The notes under the pieces: model-generated | Databases searched by the model: none | Told to the model about the DNA's origin: nothing | The model's input: only the letters and a program-made list of their open reading frames with translations | Program-made: the position numbers and the translations under genes | Shown here: piece by piece, positions 8,511 to 16,154 of the stretch | How positions within the stretch are numbered: position 1 is the first letter of the stretch | Layout: the number at the start of each line of letters is the position of its first letter | DNA from: Pseudonocardia kujensis | Lineage (GTDB): Bacteria > Actinomycetota > Actinomycetes > Mycobacteriales > Pseudonocardiaceae | Length of the DNA stretch: 56,887 bases | Assembly (NCBI RefSeq): GCF_021283305.1 | Contig: NZ_JAJSOK010000049.1 | Coordinates: forward strand, 1-56,887 | Reading direction: 5' to 3'

Positions 8511-9053
8511 TCAGCCTGCGGTGGGCTTCAGGCGCAGCGGCAGGCCCGCCACCAGCAGCACCACCTCGTCGCAGACCGCGGCGAGAGCGGCGTTGAGCGC
8601 GCCGAGCTCGTCCCGGAAGAGTCGGCCGGCGCGGGTCGCGGGCACCACGCCCAGCCCGACCTCGGCCGAGACCAGCACGCACCGCGCCTCGGCGGACGAC
8701 GGGGCCCGGCGCACGGCCTCGACCAGCGTCGCGACGGCGTCGTCGACGGCGGGCGGGGTGGTGGGCGCCTCCCAGGCCTCGGTGTCGTCGAGGACGCCGG
8801 TGAGCCAGGTGGCGAGGTCGTCGACCAGCAACGGCCCGCCGCGGGCCAGCTCGGCGACCAGGTCGGGTTCCTCGATCGTGGTCCAGCAGGCCGGGCGGCG
8901 CGCGGCGTGCCGGGCGATCCGGGCCTCCCACTCGAGGTCGTCCGGCCGGCGTCGGGCGGTGGCGGCGTAGCGGACCGGCGCGTCGGCGGGCAGCAGCGCC
9001 TCGGCATGGCCCGACTTGCCCGACCGGGTGCCGCCCAGGACGAGGGTCCTCAG
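8511..9053 (-). CDS. cobU: bifunctional adenosylcobinamide kinase / guanylyltransferase
   Basis: CobU/CobP family, phosphorylating adenosylcobinamide and adding GMP, upstream of CobS. The P-loop GGTRSGKS is at residues 7-14 if translation starts at CTG 9053; the rest (DDLATWLT, then VSAEVGLGVVP) is typical. Family proteins begin with a residue or two before the RTLVLGG strand, and no ATG, GTG or TTG exists there, so a CTG overlapping the upstream TGA stop is the natural start. The alternative is TTG 9131, adding 26 residues of unconvincing sequence and a long overlap. Length 180 aa, normal for CobU. Confidence 0.85.
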   Translation of the reverse strand: MRTLVLGGTRSGKSGHAEALLPADAPVRYAATARRRPDDLEWEARIARHAARRPACWTTIEEPDLVAELARGGPLLVDDLATWLTGVLDDTEAWEAPTTPPAVDDAVATLVEAVRRAPSSAEARCVLVSAEVGLGVVPATRAGRLFRDELGALNAALAAVCDEVVLLVAGLPLRLKPTAG

Positions 9054-9694
9054 ACCTGCGCCCCGCGCTGCACCCGCGGCTTGGGCACCCGCAGCTTGCG
9101 GATCTGGCTGGCGCGGGTGAAGGCGTACCAACCGGTACCGAGCCCGCCGATCCGCTCGTTCGGGAACTTGGCCCGCGCCTGCTTCGTGACGCGGATCCCG
9201 AGCGTGACGCCCTCGACCACCATCACGAACAGCACGACCAGGCTGAACAGGCTCAGGTACTGCTGCACCGACGGGATCGGCAGCAGCACCGAGATCAACA
9301 CCACCACGGCGAGCGGCATGAACAGGCCCATGAGGTGCGGGCGCGAGTCCACGACGTCGCGGATGTAGGCCTTGACCGGCCCGCGGTCACGGGGGAGGAG
9401 CACCCGCTCGTCGCCGGCGTCCATCCGGGCCCGGCGCTCCGCGGCCTGCGCGCGGCGGTCCTCCTTGTTCGGGCGGTTCGCCTTGGCCAGGCGGGCCGCC
9501 TCGCGCTGGGTCTTCGGCGGCGGCGGAGCGGGGCCGCGACGCTTCGTCTCGGCGTCCCGACGCTTCGGCGTGGGCCGGCCCTTGCCCTGCGTCCAGCGCG
9601 GATCGAGCGGCTTCTTCTCCTGCGTGCCCCCGGCCTCGTCCGTGTCGACGGACGCGGATGCCGGGGAATCGTCGGAGCGGCGCAGGAACCTCAC
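9050..9694 (-). CDS. DUF3043 membrane protein
   Basis: Actinobacterial DUF3043 protein of 214 aa with unknown function (M. tuberculosis Rv2206 position). The first 100 residues are charged and low-complexity (Lys/Arg/Pro-rich, KKPLDPRWTQGKGRPTPKRR), then VKAYIRDVVDSRPHLMG leads into two transmembrane helices at roughly 120-165, with a basic C-terminal tail. The GTG start at 9694 begins VRFLRRS and has TACGCT 8 nt upstream. It overlaps cobU at its 3' end and is divergent from the glycerate kinase, with back-to-back leaderless promoters. Confidence 0.85.
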   Translation of the reverse strand: MRFLRRSDDSPASASVDTDEAGGTQEKKPLDPRWTQGKGRPTPKRRDAETKRRGPAPPPPKTQREAARLAKANRPNKEDRRAQAAERRARMDAGDERVLLPRDRGPVKAYIRDVVDSRPHLMGLFMPLAVVVLISVLLPIPSVQQYLSLFSLVVLFVMVVEGVTLGIRVTKQARAKFPNERIGGLGTGWYAFTRASQIRKLRVPKPRVQRGAQV

Positions 9695-9702
9695 GGGTCC
9701 AC

Positions 9703-9708
9703 AGCGTA
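9703..9708 (-). promoter_or_regulatory. -10 box for DUF3043 gene
   Basis: TACGCT on the minus strand, 8 nt before the GTG at 9694, consistent with leaderless or near-leaderless transcription. It lies 7 bp from the opposing -10 at 9716. Confidence 0.45.
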
Positions 9709-9715
9709 CGGGCGA

Positions 9716-9721
9716 TAGCGT
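9716..9721 (+). promoter_or_regulatory. -10 box for glycerate kinase gene
   Basis: TAGCGT lies 7 nt before GTG 9729. With the minus-strand box at 9703-9708 it makes a compact divergent promoter in which the two start codons are only 34 bp apart, so the -35 regions must overlap the opposite coding sequences. Confidence 0.5.
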
Positions 9722-9728
9722 GCGCGGT

Positions 9729-10871
9729 GTGCGTGTGGTCGTCGCTCCCGACTCCTTCGGCGGAACCCTGAGCGCGCGGGCCGCGGCCGGCGCCATCGCG
9801 GAGGGCTGGCTGCGCGCGGTGCCGGACGCCCGGATCGACCGCCTCCCCCTGGCCGACGGCGGCACCGGCTTCGTCGACGTCCTGCAGGAGCGGCTGGGCG
9901 GGACCCTGCACGAACCGCAGGTCACGGGGCCGTTCGGCGACCCGGTGACCGCCCCGTGGCTGCAGGTCGGCACCGTCGCCTACATCGAGTCGGCGGCGGC
10001 GTGCGGGCTGCACCACGTGCCCCGCGCGCGGGGCACGCCGGAGGTGGCGGGCCGCGTCACCACCCGCGGGGTCGGCGAACTGCTGCTCGACGCCCGGGCC
10101 TCCGGCTGCACCGAGGCCGTCGTCGGGCTGGGCGGGTCGGCCACGACGGACGGGGGCGCGGGCATGTTCGCGGCCCTCGGCGCCGCCCCGCTCGACGCGT
10201 CGGGCGCGGAGCTGCCGCCGGGCGGTGCGGACCTGGGGCGGTGCGACCGGCTCTCCGGTGCCCCGGAGGCCGGGATGGCGCTGGTCGCGGCCGCGGACGT
10301 CGACAACCCCCTGCTCGGCCCGCACGGCGCCGCCGCGGTGTTCGGCCCGCAGAAGGGGGCCGACGAGGCGGCGGTCGCGGCCCTCGACGCCGCGCTCGCG
10401 GTGTGGGCCGGGGTCCTCGCCGGCGCGACGGGCCGGGACGTGCGCGACGAGCCCGCCGCCGGCGCCGCCGGTGGCCTGGGGGCCGCGCTGCTGGCGCTCG
10501 GGGCGCGCCGAGAGTCCGGGGCGGGCCTGGTCCGCCGGCTCCTGGGGCTCGACGCGGCGCTCGACGCCGTCGCCGCCGAGGGCGGGCTGGCGGTCACGGG
10601 TGAGGGCAGCTTCGACTGGCAGTCGCTGCGCGGGAAGCTCATCACCGCGGTCGCGGGCGCCGCCGCCGAGCGGGGCGTGCCGTGCGTCGTCCTGGCCGGG
10701 CAGGTCGGCGTCGGGCGGCGTGAGGCAGCTGCGGCGGGTGTCGACGCCGCGTACTCGGTGTCGGAGCACGCGGGCGGGATCGAGGCCTCGATGGCCGATC
10801 CGGCGGGCACGCTGTCGGCACTGGCCGAGCACGTCGCACGCCGGTGGGGCGGGTCCCCGACGAGCCGGTGA
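9729..10871 (+). CDS. glxK: glycerate kinase
   Basis: Glycerate kinase type 1 (GarK/GlxK) of 380 aa, phosphorylating D-glycerate. Family marks: N-terminal VVVAPDSFGGTLSARAAA, then LADGGTGFVDVL near residue 45, VGLGGSATTDGGAGM near 137, and TGEGSFDWQSLRGK near 287. GTG 9729 is preferred over GTG 9720 because the -10 TAGCGT overlaps the latter. The order DUF3043 / glycerate kinase / erpA is the same as in mycobacteria. Confidence 0.93.
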   Translation: MRVVVAPDSFGGTLSARAAAGAIAEGWLRAVPDARIDRLPLADGGTGFVDVLQERLGGTLHEPQVTGPFGDPVTAPWLQVGTVAYIESAAACGLHHVPRARGTPEVAGRVTTRGVGELLLDARASGCTEAVVGLGGSATTDGGAGMFAALGAAPLDASGAELPPGGADLGRCDRLSGAPEAGMALVAAADVDNPLLGPHGAAAVFGPQKGADEAAVAALDAALAVWAGVLAGATGRDVRDEPAAGAAGGLGAALLALGARRESGAGLVRRLLGLDAALDAVAAEGGLAVTGEGSFDWQSLRGKLITAVAGAAAERGVPCVVLAGQVGVGRREAAAAGVDAAYSVSEHAGGIEASMADPAGTLSALAEHVARRWGGSPTSR

Positions 10872-10936
10872 CCCGGATCACCCGCCCGGTGGACGGCGGA
10901 TCCCCGCAGGCCCGGGAGGGTGTCGGCGGGAGGGCC

Positions 10937-10942
10937 TACTAT
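10937..10942 (+). promoter_or_regulatory. possible -10 box of erpA
   Basis: TACTAT is an isolated good -10 match in very GC-rich surroundings, about 65 nt before the erpA start. No matching -35 is visible. Confidence 0.35.
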
Positions 10943-11006
10943 GGGTGGCGGTACGACTCCCGGGTCGCCGGGAACAGTTCCGCCACGTGCGCTGTTGGGA
11001 GAGTTC

Positions 11007-11375
11007 ATGACCGTCGAGAACACCGTCGAGGCCGGCGCCGCCGAGGAGACCCACGGCGTCGAGCTGACCGACAACGCCGCCCTCAAGGCGCGCTCCCTGC
11101 TCGAGCAGGAGGGCCGCGACGACATGCACCTGCGCATCGCCGTGCAGCCCGGAGGCTGCGCCGGTCTGCGCTACCAGCTCTTCTTCGACGACCGTTCGCT
11201 CGACGGTGACCTGTTCCGTGACTTCCACGGCCTCAAGGTCGGTGTGGACCGGATGAGCGCGCCGTACCTGCAGGGCGCGGTCATCGACTTCGTCGACACG
11301 ATCGAGAAGCAGGGCTTCACCATCGACAACCCGAACGCGGGCGGCTCCTGCGCCTGCGGCGACTCCTTCAACTGA
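11007..11375 (+). CDS. erpA: A-type Fe-S carrier (IscA/ErpA family)
   Basis: HesB/IscA/ErpA-type iron-sulfur carrier of 122 aa that hands clusters to apo-proteins. The three cluster ligands are Cys51 (PGGCAG), Cys115 and Cys117 (GSCACGDSF at the C-terminus). ATG start with a GGGAGAG ribosome site 4 nt upstream. A short acidic N-terminal extension precedes the VELTDNAA start of the domain. It is followed by a strong hairpin terminator and is the equivalent of M. tuberculosis Rv2204c. Confidence 0.94.
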   Translation: MTVENTVEAGAAEETHGVELTDNAALKARSLLEQEGRDDMHLRIAVQPGGCAGLRYQLFFDDRSLDGDLFRDFHGLKVGVDRMSAPYLQGAVIDFVDTIEKQGFTIDNPNAGGSCACGDSFN

Positions 11376-11389
11376 GTCTCGGCGTCGCG

Positions 11390-11433
11390 GACCCCCGGGT
11401 CGAGGAGGATCACCTCTTCCGCACCCGGGGGTC
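11390..11433 (+). terminator. hairpin terminator after erpA
   Basis: Perfect 11-bp arms GACCCCCGGGT (11390-11400) and ACCCGGGGGTC (11423-11433), with a loop that can pair further (GAGG with CCTC). It lies 15 nt past the erpA stop and just before the adoK promoter. Confidence 0.8.
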
Positions 11434-11448
11434 TCGTCATGTCTGACG

Positions 11449-11454
11449 TAAGGT
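11449..11454 (+). promoter_or_regulatory. -10 box, leaderless adoK promoter
   Basis: TAAGGT lies 8 nt before GTG 11463. It argues against the upstream in-frame ATG at 11439, which lies before the box and directly after the terminator arm. Confidence 0.5.
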
Positions 11455-11462
11455 GTCCCGAC

Positions 11463-12440
11463 GTGCGCATCGCCGTCACCGGATCCCTCGCCACGGACCA
11501 CCTCATGCACTTCCCGGGGAGGTTCGCCGACCAGCTGGTCGCCGACCAGCTCGACCGGGTGTCGCTGTCGTTCCTGGTCGACGAGCTGACCATCAAGCGC
11601 GGCGGCGTCGCCGGCAACATCGCCTACGCGCTCGGCGTGCTCGGGCAGTCCCCGGTACTGGTCGGGGCGGTGGGCGCAGACTTCGCCGACTACCGCTCCT
11701 GGCTCGAGCGGCACGGCGTCGACACCAGCGGCGTGCACGTGTTCGACGACGTCCACACGGCCCGGTTCGTCTGCACCACGGACGACGACATGCGCCAGAT
11801 CGCCTCGTTCTACGCCGGCGCCATGGCCCGGGCCCGGCTCATCGAGCTGCAGCCCGTCGCGGAGCGGGTCGGCGGGGTGGACCTGGTGCTGATCGGCGCC
11901 AACGACCCCGAGGCGATGGTCCGGCACACGGACGAGTGCCGGCAGCGCGGCTACGCGTTCGCCGCGGACCCGTCGCAGCAGCTCGCGCGGATGGACGGCC
12001 CGGAGATCCGGAGGCTCGTCGAGGGCGCGCAGTACCTGCTGACCAACGACTACGAGTGGGAGCTCCTGCTCAGGAAGACCGGCTGGACGCCCGAGCAGGT
12101 CGGGGAGAAGGTCGGCACCCGGATCACCACGCTCGGCGAGAAGGGCGTGCAGATCGTGGGGCGGGACGGGGTCGCCCTCGAGGTCGGGGTGGTGCCGGAG
12201 ACGGCGAAGGTCGACCCGACCGGCGTGGGCGACGCCTTCCGCGCCGGTTTCCTGGCCGGCACGGGGCGCGGCCTGTCGCTGGAGCGCGCCGCGCAGCTGG
12301 GCTCGCTGGTCGCGGTGCTGGTGCTGGAGACGGACGGGCCGCAGGAGTGGCGGTGGGACCGGGGGAGCGCCCTCGAACGCCTGCAGCGGGCCTACGGCCC
12401 CGAGGCCGCCGCCGAGATCGCCACCGCCGTCCCCGCCTGA
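11463..12440 (+). CDS. adoK: adenosine kinase (PfkB family)
   Basis: Ribokinase/PfkB-family kinase of 325 aa. Synteny with M. tuberculosis Rv2202c, between asnB and the Fe-S carrier gene, and the N-terminus VRIAVTGSLATDHLMHFPGR point to adenosine kinase, which salvages adenosine to AMP. The conserved glycine-rich RGGVAGNIAYALGVLG (residues about 49-64) and the C-terminal anion hole/base motif DPTGVGDAFRAG are intact. The adenosine specificity is from synteny rather than from a residue I can point to. The ATG at 11439 would add eight residues. Confidence 0.88.
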   Translation: MRIAVTGSLATDHLMHFPGRFADQLVADQLDRVSLSFLVDELTIKRGGVAGNIAYALGVLGQSPVLVGAVGADFADYRSWLERHGVDTSGVHVFDDVHTARFVCTTDDDMRQIASFYAGAMARARLIELQPVAERVGGVDLVLIGANDPEAMVRHTDECRQRGYAFAADPSQQLARMDGPEIRRLVEGAQYLLTNDYEWELLLRKTGWTPEQVGEKVGTRITTLGEKGVQIVGRDGVALEVGVVPETAKVDPTGVGDAFRAGFLAGTGRGLSLERAAQLGSLVAVLVLETDGPQEWRWDRGSALERLQRAYGPEAAAEIATAVPA

Positions 12441-12454
12441 GCTCTTCAGGATCC

Positions 12455-12630
12455 GCGAGTCGGGCTCTGACCTCCCGCGAGTCGCGAGATCCGGCAGCGC
12501 GAGTCGCGAGATCCGGCACCGCGAGTCGCGGGATCCGGCGGCGCGAGTCGCGGGATCCGGCACCGCGAGTCGCGGGATCCGGCACCGCGAGTCGCGAGAT
12601 CCGGCACCGCGAGTCGGGAGTTCCGAGCGA
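12455..12630 (+). repeat. 22-bp tandem repeat array, forward
   Basis: Seven units at an exact 22-bp period starting at 12477, 12499, 12521, 12543, 12565, 12587 and 12609, with a degenerate unit in phase at 12455. Unit: GCGAGTCGCG, then RGATCC, then GGCACC. The first nine bases (GCGA-G-TCGC) form an interrupted palindrome. The array starts 15 nt after the adoK stop. The last unit switches to the GGGAGTTCC form that dominates the opposed array at 12824. Confidence 0.93.
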
Positions 12631-12823
12631 GCGGTATCGCGGGCCTGCGACGAGGGGTTTCGTCGCGCCAGGGCAGCAGCTCGGAGCGCCGTGTCCGATA
12701 CCGAGCCGGGGCTCGGCGCTGCAGCGAGTGACTCGGCGCGGGCGTCGGGACCCGGGACCCGGGACCTGTGCAGGGACCCGATGGCGACCCAGGTGCTCGC
12801 CGATGCGCGTGAGCGCTCCGGAA
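12631..12823. other. hairpin-rich spacer between the two 22-bp arrays
   Basis: No convincing gene. It contains a stem GCGACGA/TCGTCGC at 12647-12666, a tight CCGAGCC-GG-GGCTCGG hairpin near 12700, and three near-consecutive GGGACCC runs around 12750-12780. An ORF from 12691 runs into the second array and looks spurious. Confidence 0.6.
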
Positions 12824-12975
12824 CTCCCGACTCTCGGTGCCGGATCTCCCGACTCGCGGTGCCGGAAACCGCGACTCGCGGTGCGGAACTCCCGACTCGC
12901 GGTGCCGGAACTCCCGACTCGCGGTGCCGGACTCCCGACTCGCGGTGCCGGAACTCCCGACTCGCGGGACGGGGT
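12824..12975 (-). repeat. 22-bp tandem repeat array, inverted
   Basis: Seven units starting at 12824, 12846, 12868, 12889, 12911, 12932 and 12954 (period 22, twice 21). Read on the minus strand each is GCGAGTCGGGAG, then TTCCGGCACC. It is the reverse-complement relative of the array at 12477, sharing GCGAGTC and CCGGCACC but differing in the middle. The last unit abuts the asnB stop codon. Confidence 0.93.
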
Positions 12976-14927
12976 CAGAGGGTGACGGGGTAGGCGGGCT
13001 CGGGGATCTCGGGCGTGATCCGGCGCTCGACGAAGATGCCGTACCAGATCAGGAAGACCAGCAGCGTCCAGATCCGCCGGCTGTGGTCGACCGGGCCTGC
13101 GCGGTGGGCGTCGAGCATCGCCCGGACCGCCGGCAGGTCGACGAGGTGGCCGGCTCCGGAGTCGCGGATGATCTCGCGCGCCCAGGCGTACATCTCGTCC
13201 CGCAGCCAGTGCCGGATCGGCACCGGGAAGCCCAGCTTGCGCCGGTTGAGCACATGCGACGGCACGATCTGCGACAACGCCCCGCGCAGTGCGTACTTGG
13301 TGGTGCCGCTCGCCCCGCCGGTGATCTTCTGCGCGAGCGGCAGCGCCGAGGCGACCCGGAACACCTCCGGGTCGAGGAACGGCACGCGCAGCTCCAGCGA
13401 GTTGGCCATGGTCATCTTGTCGGCCTTGACCAGGATGTCCCCGCGCAGCCAGGTGAACAGGTCGACGTGCTGCATCCGCGCCACCGGGTCCCACTTCTCG
13501 GACGCCGCGTAGTGCGCAGCGGTGACGTCGGTGTGCGAGACCCGCGGGTCGTACTGGCGCAGGATCTCGTGCAGCTGGTCGTCCCGGAAGATCCGGGCGT
13601 TGCCGTAGTAGCGCTCCTCGAGCCGCAGCGAGCCCCGGCGCAGCAGGTCCTTGCCCCGCATGCCCTCCGGCAGCCGGCGCGACGCCCGGCCGAGCAGCGG
13701 CCGCAGCGTGCCCGGCACCTTCTCGAAGGGCGCCAGCGACAGCGGCTCACGGTAGATCGTGTAGCCGCCGAACAGCTCGTCGGCCCCCTCGCCGGACAGC
13801 ACGACCTTGACGTGCTGGCGGGCCTCGCGGGCGATGAACCACAGCGGGACGAGCGCCGGGTCGGCCACCGGGTCGTCGAGGTACCAGACGATGAGGGGCA
13901 GGGCCTCCATCATCTCGTCCGGTTTGACGGTGCGGACCACGTGCCGCACGCCGATCGCCGCCGCGGACTCGGCGGCCACGTCGACCTCCGAGTAGCCCTC
14001 GCGCTCGAACCCGGTGGTGAAGGTGATGAGGTCCGGGTTGTGCTCCTTGGCCAGCGCCGCGATGGCCGTGGAGTCGATGCCGCCGGAGAGGAAGGCACCC
14101 ACGGTGACGTCGGCGCGCATGTGCTTGGCCACCGAGTCCCGCAGGACCTCGGTGATCTCGCCGTGCACGATCGCCTCCGCCTCGGCGCTGGCCGGGGCGT
14201 GCGAGGGCAGCGACACGAACTGCGGGTGGAAGTAGCGGTGGTGCACGGGCTGCTGCCCGGCCTTGACCGTGACGTAGGTGCCGGACTCGACGCGCCCGAT
14301 CGCGCGGTGCAGCGTCTCCGGCTCCGGGACGTACTGCAGGATCAGGTAGTGCTGCAGGGCGGCCGGGTCCAACTCGTCCGACCCGGCGATGCCCAGCTCG
14401 GGGGCCAGCTCGAGGAGGCTCTTCTTCTCGCTTGCGAACGCGACGCCGGTCGGCCCGGACGCGAGGAACAGCGGCTTGATGCCGAACGGGTCCCGCGCGA
14501 CGAACAGCTGCCGCTCCCGGGCGTCCCAGATCGCGAAGGCGAACATCCCGCGCAGCCGGGTGACGGCCTCGGCCCCCCAGTGGTGGAAGGCCGCGACGAC
14601 GGCCTCGGTGTCGCCCTCGGTCGCGAACTCCGCGCCCAGCCCCGCGAGCTCCTCGCGCAGCTCCAGGTAGTTGTAGACCTCGCCGTTGAAGACGATGGTG
14701 TAGCGCCCGGCGTCCTCGGCCGGGGCCGGCGGCCAGTGCAGCGGCTGGTGGGAGCCCGCCACGTCGATGATCGAGAGGCGGTTGAAGCCCAGCACCACGT
14801 CGTCGTCGTTCCAGGTGCCGCTCTCGTCCGGCCCGCGGTGCCGAGCGCACCTCAGGGCGCCGGCGATGGCCTCGGTCCGGTCGGCCGCGTCAGCGCCGGC
14901 GGTCAGCAGTCCCAGCAGTCCGCACAC
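12975..14927 (-). CDS. asnB: asparagine synthase, glutamine-hydrolysing
   Basis: Class B asparagine synthetase of 650 aa: an N-terminal Ntn glutaminase domain followed by an ATP-pyrophosphatase synthetase domain. I place the start at GTG 14927 so that the next codon gives the catalytic Cys2 (MCGLLGLL). GEVYNYLELREEL and RGMFAFAIWD lie in the glutaminase half, and FLSGGIDSTAIAAL is the PP-loop. Length and position beside adoK and ctaC match M. tuberculosis Rv2201. It is convergent with adoK across the repeat arrays and divergent from ctaC. Confidence 0.94.
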   Translation of the reverse strand: MCGLLGLLTAGADAADRTEAIAGALRCARHRGPDESGTWNDDDVVLGFNRLSIIDVAGSHQPLHWPPAPAEDAGRYTIVFNGEVYNYLELREELAGLGAEFATEGDTEAVVAAFHHWGAEAVTRLRGMFAFAIWDARERQLFVARDPFGIKPLFLASGPTGVAFASEKKSLLELAPELGIAGSDELDPAALQHYLILQYVPEPETLHRAIGRVESGTYVTVKAGQQPVHHRYFHPQFVSLPSHAPASAEAEAIVHGEITEVLRDSVAKHMRADVTVGAFLSGGIDSTAIAALAKEHNPDLITFTTGFEREGYSEVDVAAESAAAIGVRHVVRTVKPDEMMEALPLIVWYLDDPVADPALVPLWFIAREARQHVKVVLSGEGADELFGGYTIYREPLSLAPFEKVPGTLRPLLGRASRRLPEGMRGKDLLRRGSLRLEERYYGNARIFRDDQLHEILRQYDPRVSHTDVTAAHYAASEKWDPVARMQHVDLFTWLRGDILVKADKMTMANSLELRVPFLDPEVFRVASALPLAQKITGGASGTTKYALRGALSQIVPSHVLNRRKLGFPVPIRHWLRDEMYAWAREIIRDSGAGHLVDLPAVRAMLDAHRAGPVDHSRRIWTLLVFLIWYGIFVERRITPEIPEPAYPVTL

Positions 14928-15022
14928 AGCGAGCAAGTATGGCGGTTCCGGACCGGGGACCCCCGGACGGGTCATGCAGCGCTGGCCCGACCCCGGGGGC
15001 GCGTCGGACGGATCTGCTCGGC

Positions 15023-15028
15023 TAGTCT
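15023..15028 (+). promoter_or_regulatory. -10 box of ctaC
   Basis: TAGTCT lies 6 nt before an in-frame GTG (15035). Either ctaC has a 45-residue extension ahead of its signal peptide, or transcription starts near 15035 and leaves a 5' leader of about 135 nt. That leader contains a GTGGTG-GGAA-CACCAC hairpin near 15130-15145. I favour the leader. Confidence 0.5.
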
Positions 15029-15169
15029 CTACGCGTGGTCGAAGGTCCGCCCCGTCCCGGGCGTCCGGACCCTCGGCCTGGCCGGCCGGGCCCGATCGGG
15101 TTTGCGCTGGTCGGAACGAGGAAAGGGTGTGGTGGGAACACCACGCGGACGAGGGGAAGGCGGCGGGCA

Positions 15170-16141
15170 GTGAGCCGATCGGAGCGCGGCGGCACGACCG
15201 TGCGTGGCCGTACCGGGTACGTCCGGGCGGTGAAGCTCGCCGGTCTCGGGCTGCTGACGATTCCGCTCCTGGCCGGGTGCTCGGTCCAGGACGTCATCCG
15301 CTTCGGGTGGCCGGTGGGCGTCACGCCCGAGGCCGAGCAGATGCGCCACCTGTGGACCTGGGCGGCGATCGCCGCCCTCTGCGTCGGCGTGATCACCTGG
15401 GGCGCGATGTTCTGGGCGGTGGCGTTCCACCGCAAGAAGAAGGGCGACGACGAGTCGGTCCCGCGCCAGACGCAGTACAACCTGCCGGTCGAGATCGTCT
15501 TCACCGTGATCCCGACGATCATCGTGGCGGTGCTCTTCGGCTTCACGGTCGCCGTGCAGCAGTACGTCGACAAGGACAAGCCGGCCGACGTCGCCGTCGA
15601 CGTCACCGGCTTCCAGTGGAACTGGGCGTTCAGCTACCCCGACCAGGTCGCGGCCGACGGCAAGCCCGTCCAGACGATCGGGACGTCGAACACCATCCCG
15701 CTGCTGGTCCTGCCGACGCAGCGGTCGATCGAGTTCACCATCGCGTCCAACGACGTGATCCACAGCTTCTACGTGCCGGAGTTCCTCTTCAAGCGGGACG
15801 TCTTCCCGATGCCGGAGAAGAACGACACGGACAACACCTTCGTGATCGACCGGATCGACCGGGAGGGCGCGTTCGTCGGCCGCTGCGCCGAGCTCTGCGG
15901 CACCTACCACGCGTCGATGAACTTCGAGGTCCGCGCGCTCGCCCCGGACCTGTACGACCGGTACATCGGGCTCCGCAAGGCGAACAACCCGGCCACGGGC
16001 GTGCCGTACACCGCCCAGGAGGCGCTGGCCACCCTGAACTGCGGCCAGTGGTGCGCCCCCGAGGCCATCACGACCCGTCCGTTCACCGACCGCGGGCAGC
16101 GCGCCCAGGCCGAGGCCCAGCCCGTCGCGGCCGGGAACTGA
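15170..16141 (+). CDS. ctaC: cytochrome c oxidase subunit II (lipoprotein)
   Basis: Subunit II of the aa3 oxidase, carrying the CuA electron-entry site on the outside of the membrane. With GTG 15170 (GGGGAAGG ribosome site 9 nt upstream) the protein is 323 aa. A lipobox LLAGC places the lipidated residue at Cys37. Two transmembrane helices follow around 70-90 and 115-140. The CuA ligands are visible in NDVIHSFYVPEF and GRCAELCGTYHASM. The last 40 residues form an actinobacterial tail. It forms an operon with ctaF, 13 nt downstream. Confidence 0.93.
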   Translation: MSRSERGGTTVRGRTGYVRAVKLAGLGLLTIPLLAGCSVQDVIRFGWPVGVTPEAEQMRHLWTWAAIAALCVGVITWGAMFWAVAFHRKKKGDDESVPRQTQYNLPVEIVFTVIPTIIVAVLFGFTVAVQQYVDKDKPADVAVDVTGFQWNWAFSYPDQVAADGKPVQTIGTSNTIPLLVLPTQRSIEFTIASNDVIHSFYVPEFLFKRDVFPMPEKNDTDNTFVIDRIDREGAFVGRCAELCGTYHASMNFEVRALAPDLYDRYIGLRKANNPATGVPYTAQEALATLNCGQWCAPEAITTRPFTDRGQRAQAEAQPVAAGN

Positions 16142-16154
16142 GGGAGGACCAGCC

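Noticed and set aside
6583..9053. Cobalamin riboswitch for the cob genes
   Set aside because: No B12-box-like conserved element was recognised upstream of cobU, cobT or cobS; the visible inverted repeat lies after cobU.
12455..12975. CRISPR array
   Set aside because: Units are contiguous at 22 bp with no unique spacers, no cas genes are present, and half the units are inverted.
12691..12993. 100-codon plus-strand ORF in the repeat region
   Set aside because: Its C-terminal half is translated repeat and it overlaps the asnB end; no ribosome site.
15035..15169. N-terminal extension of CtaC
   Set aside because: Pro/Gly/Arg-rich sequence ahead of a normal lipoprotein signal peptide is unlikely to be translated; the frame is open only because of GC bias.
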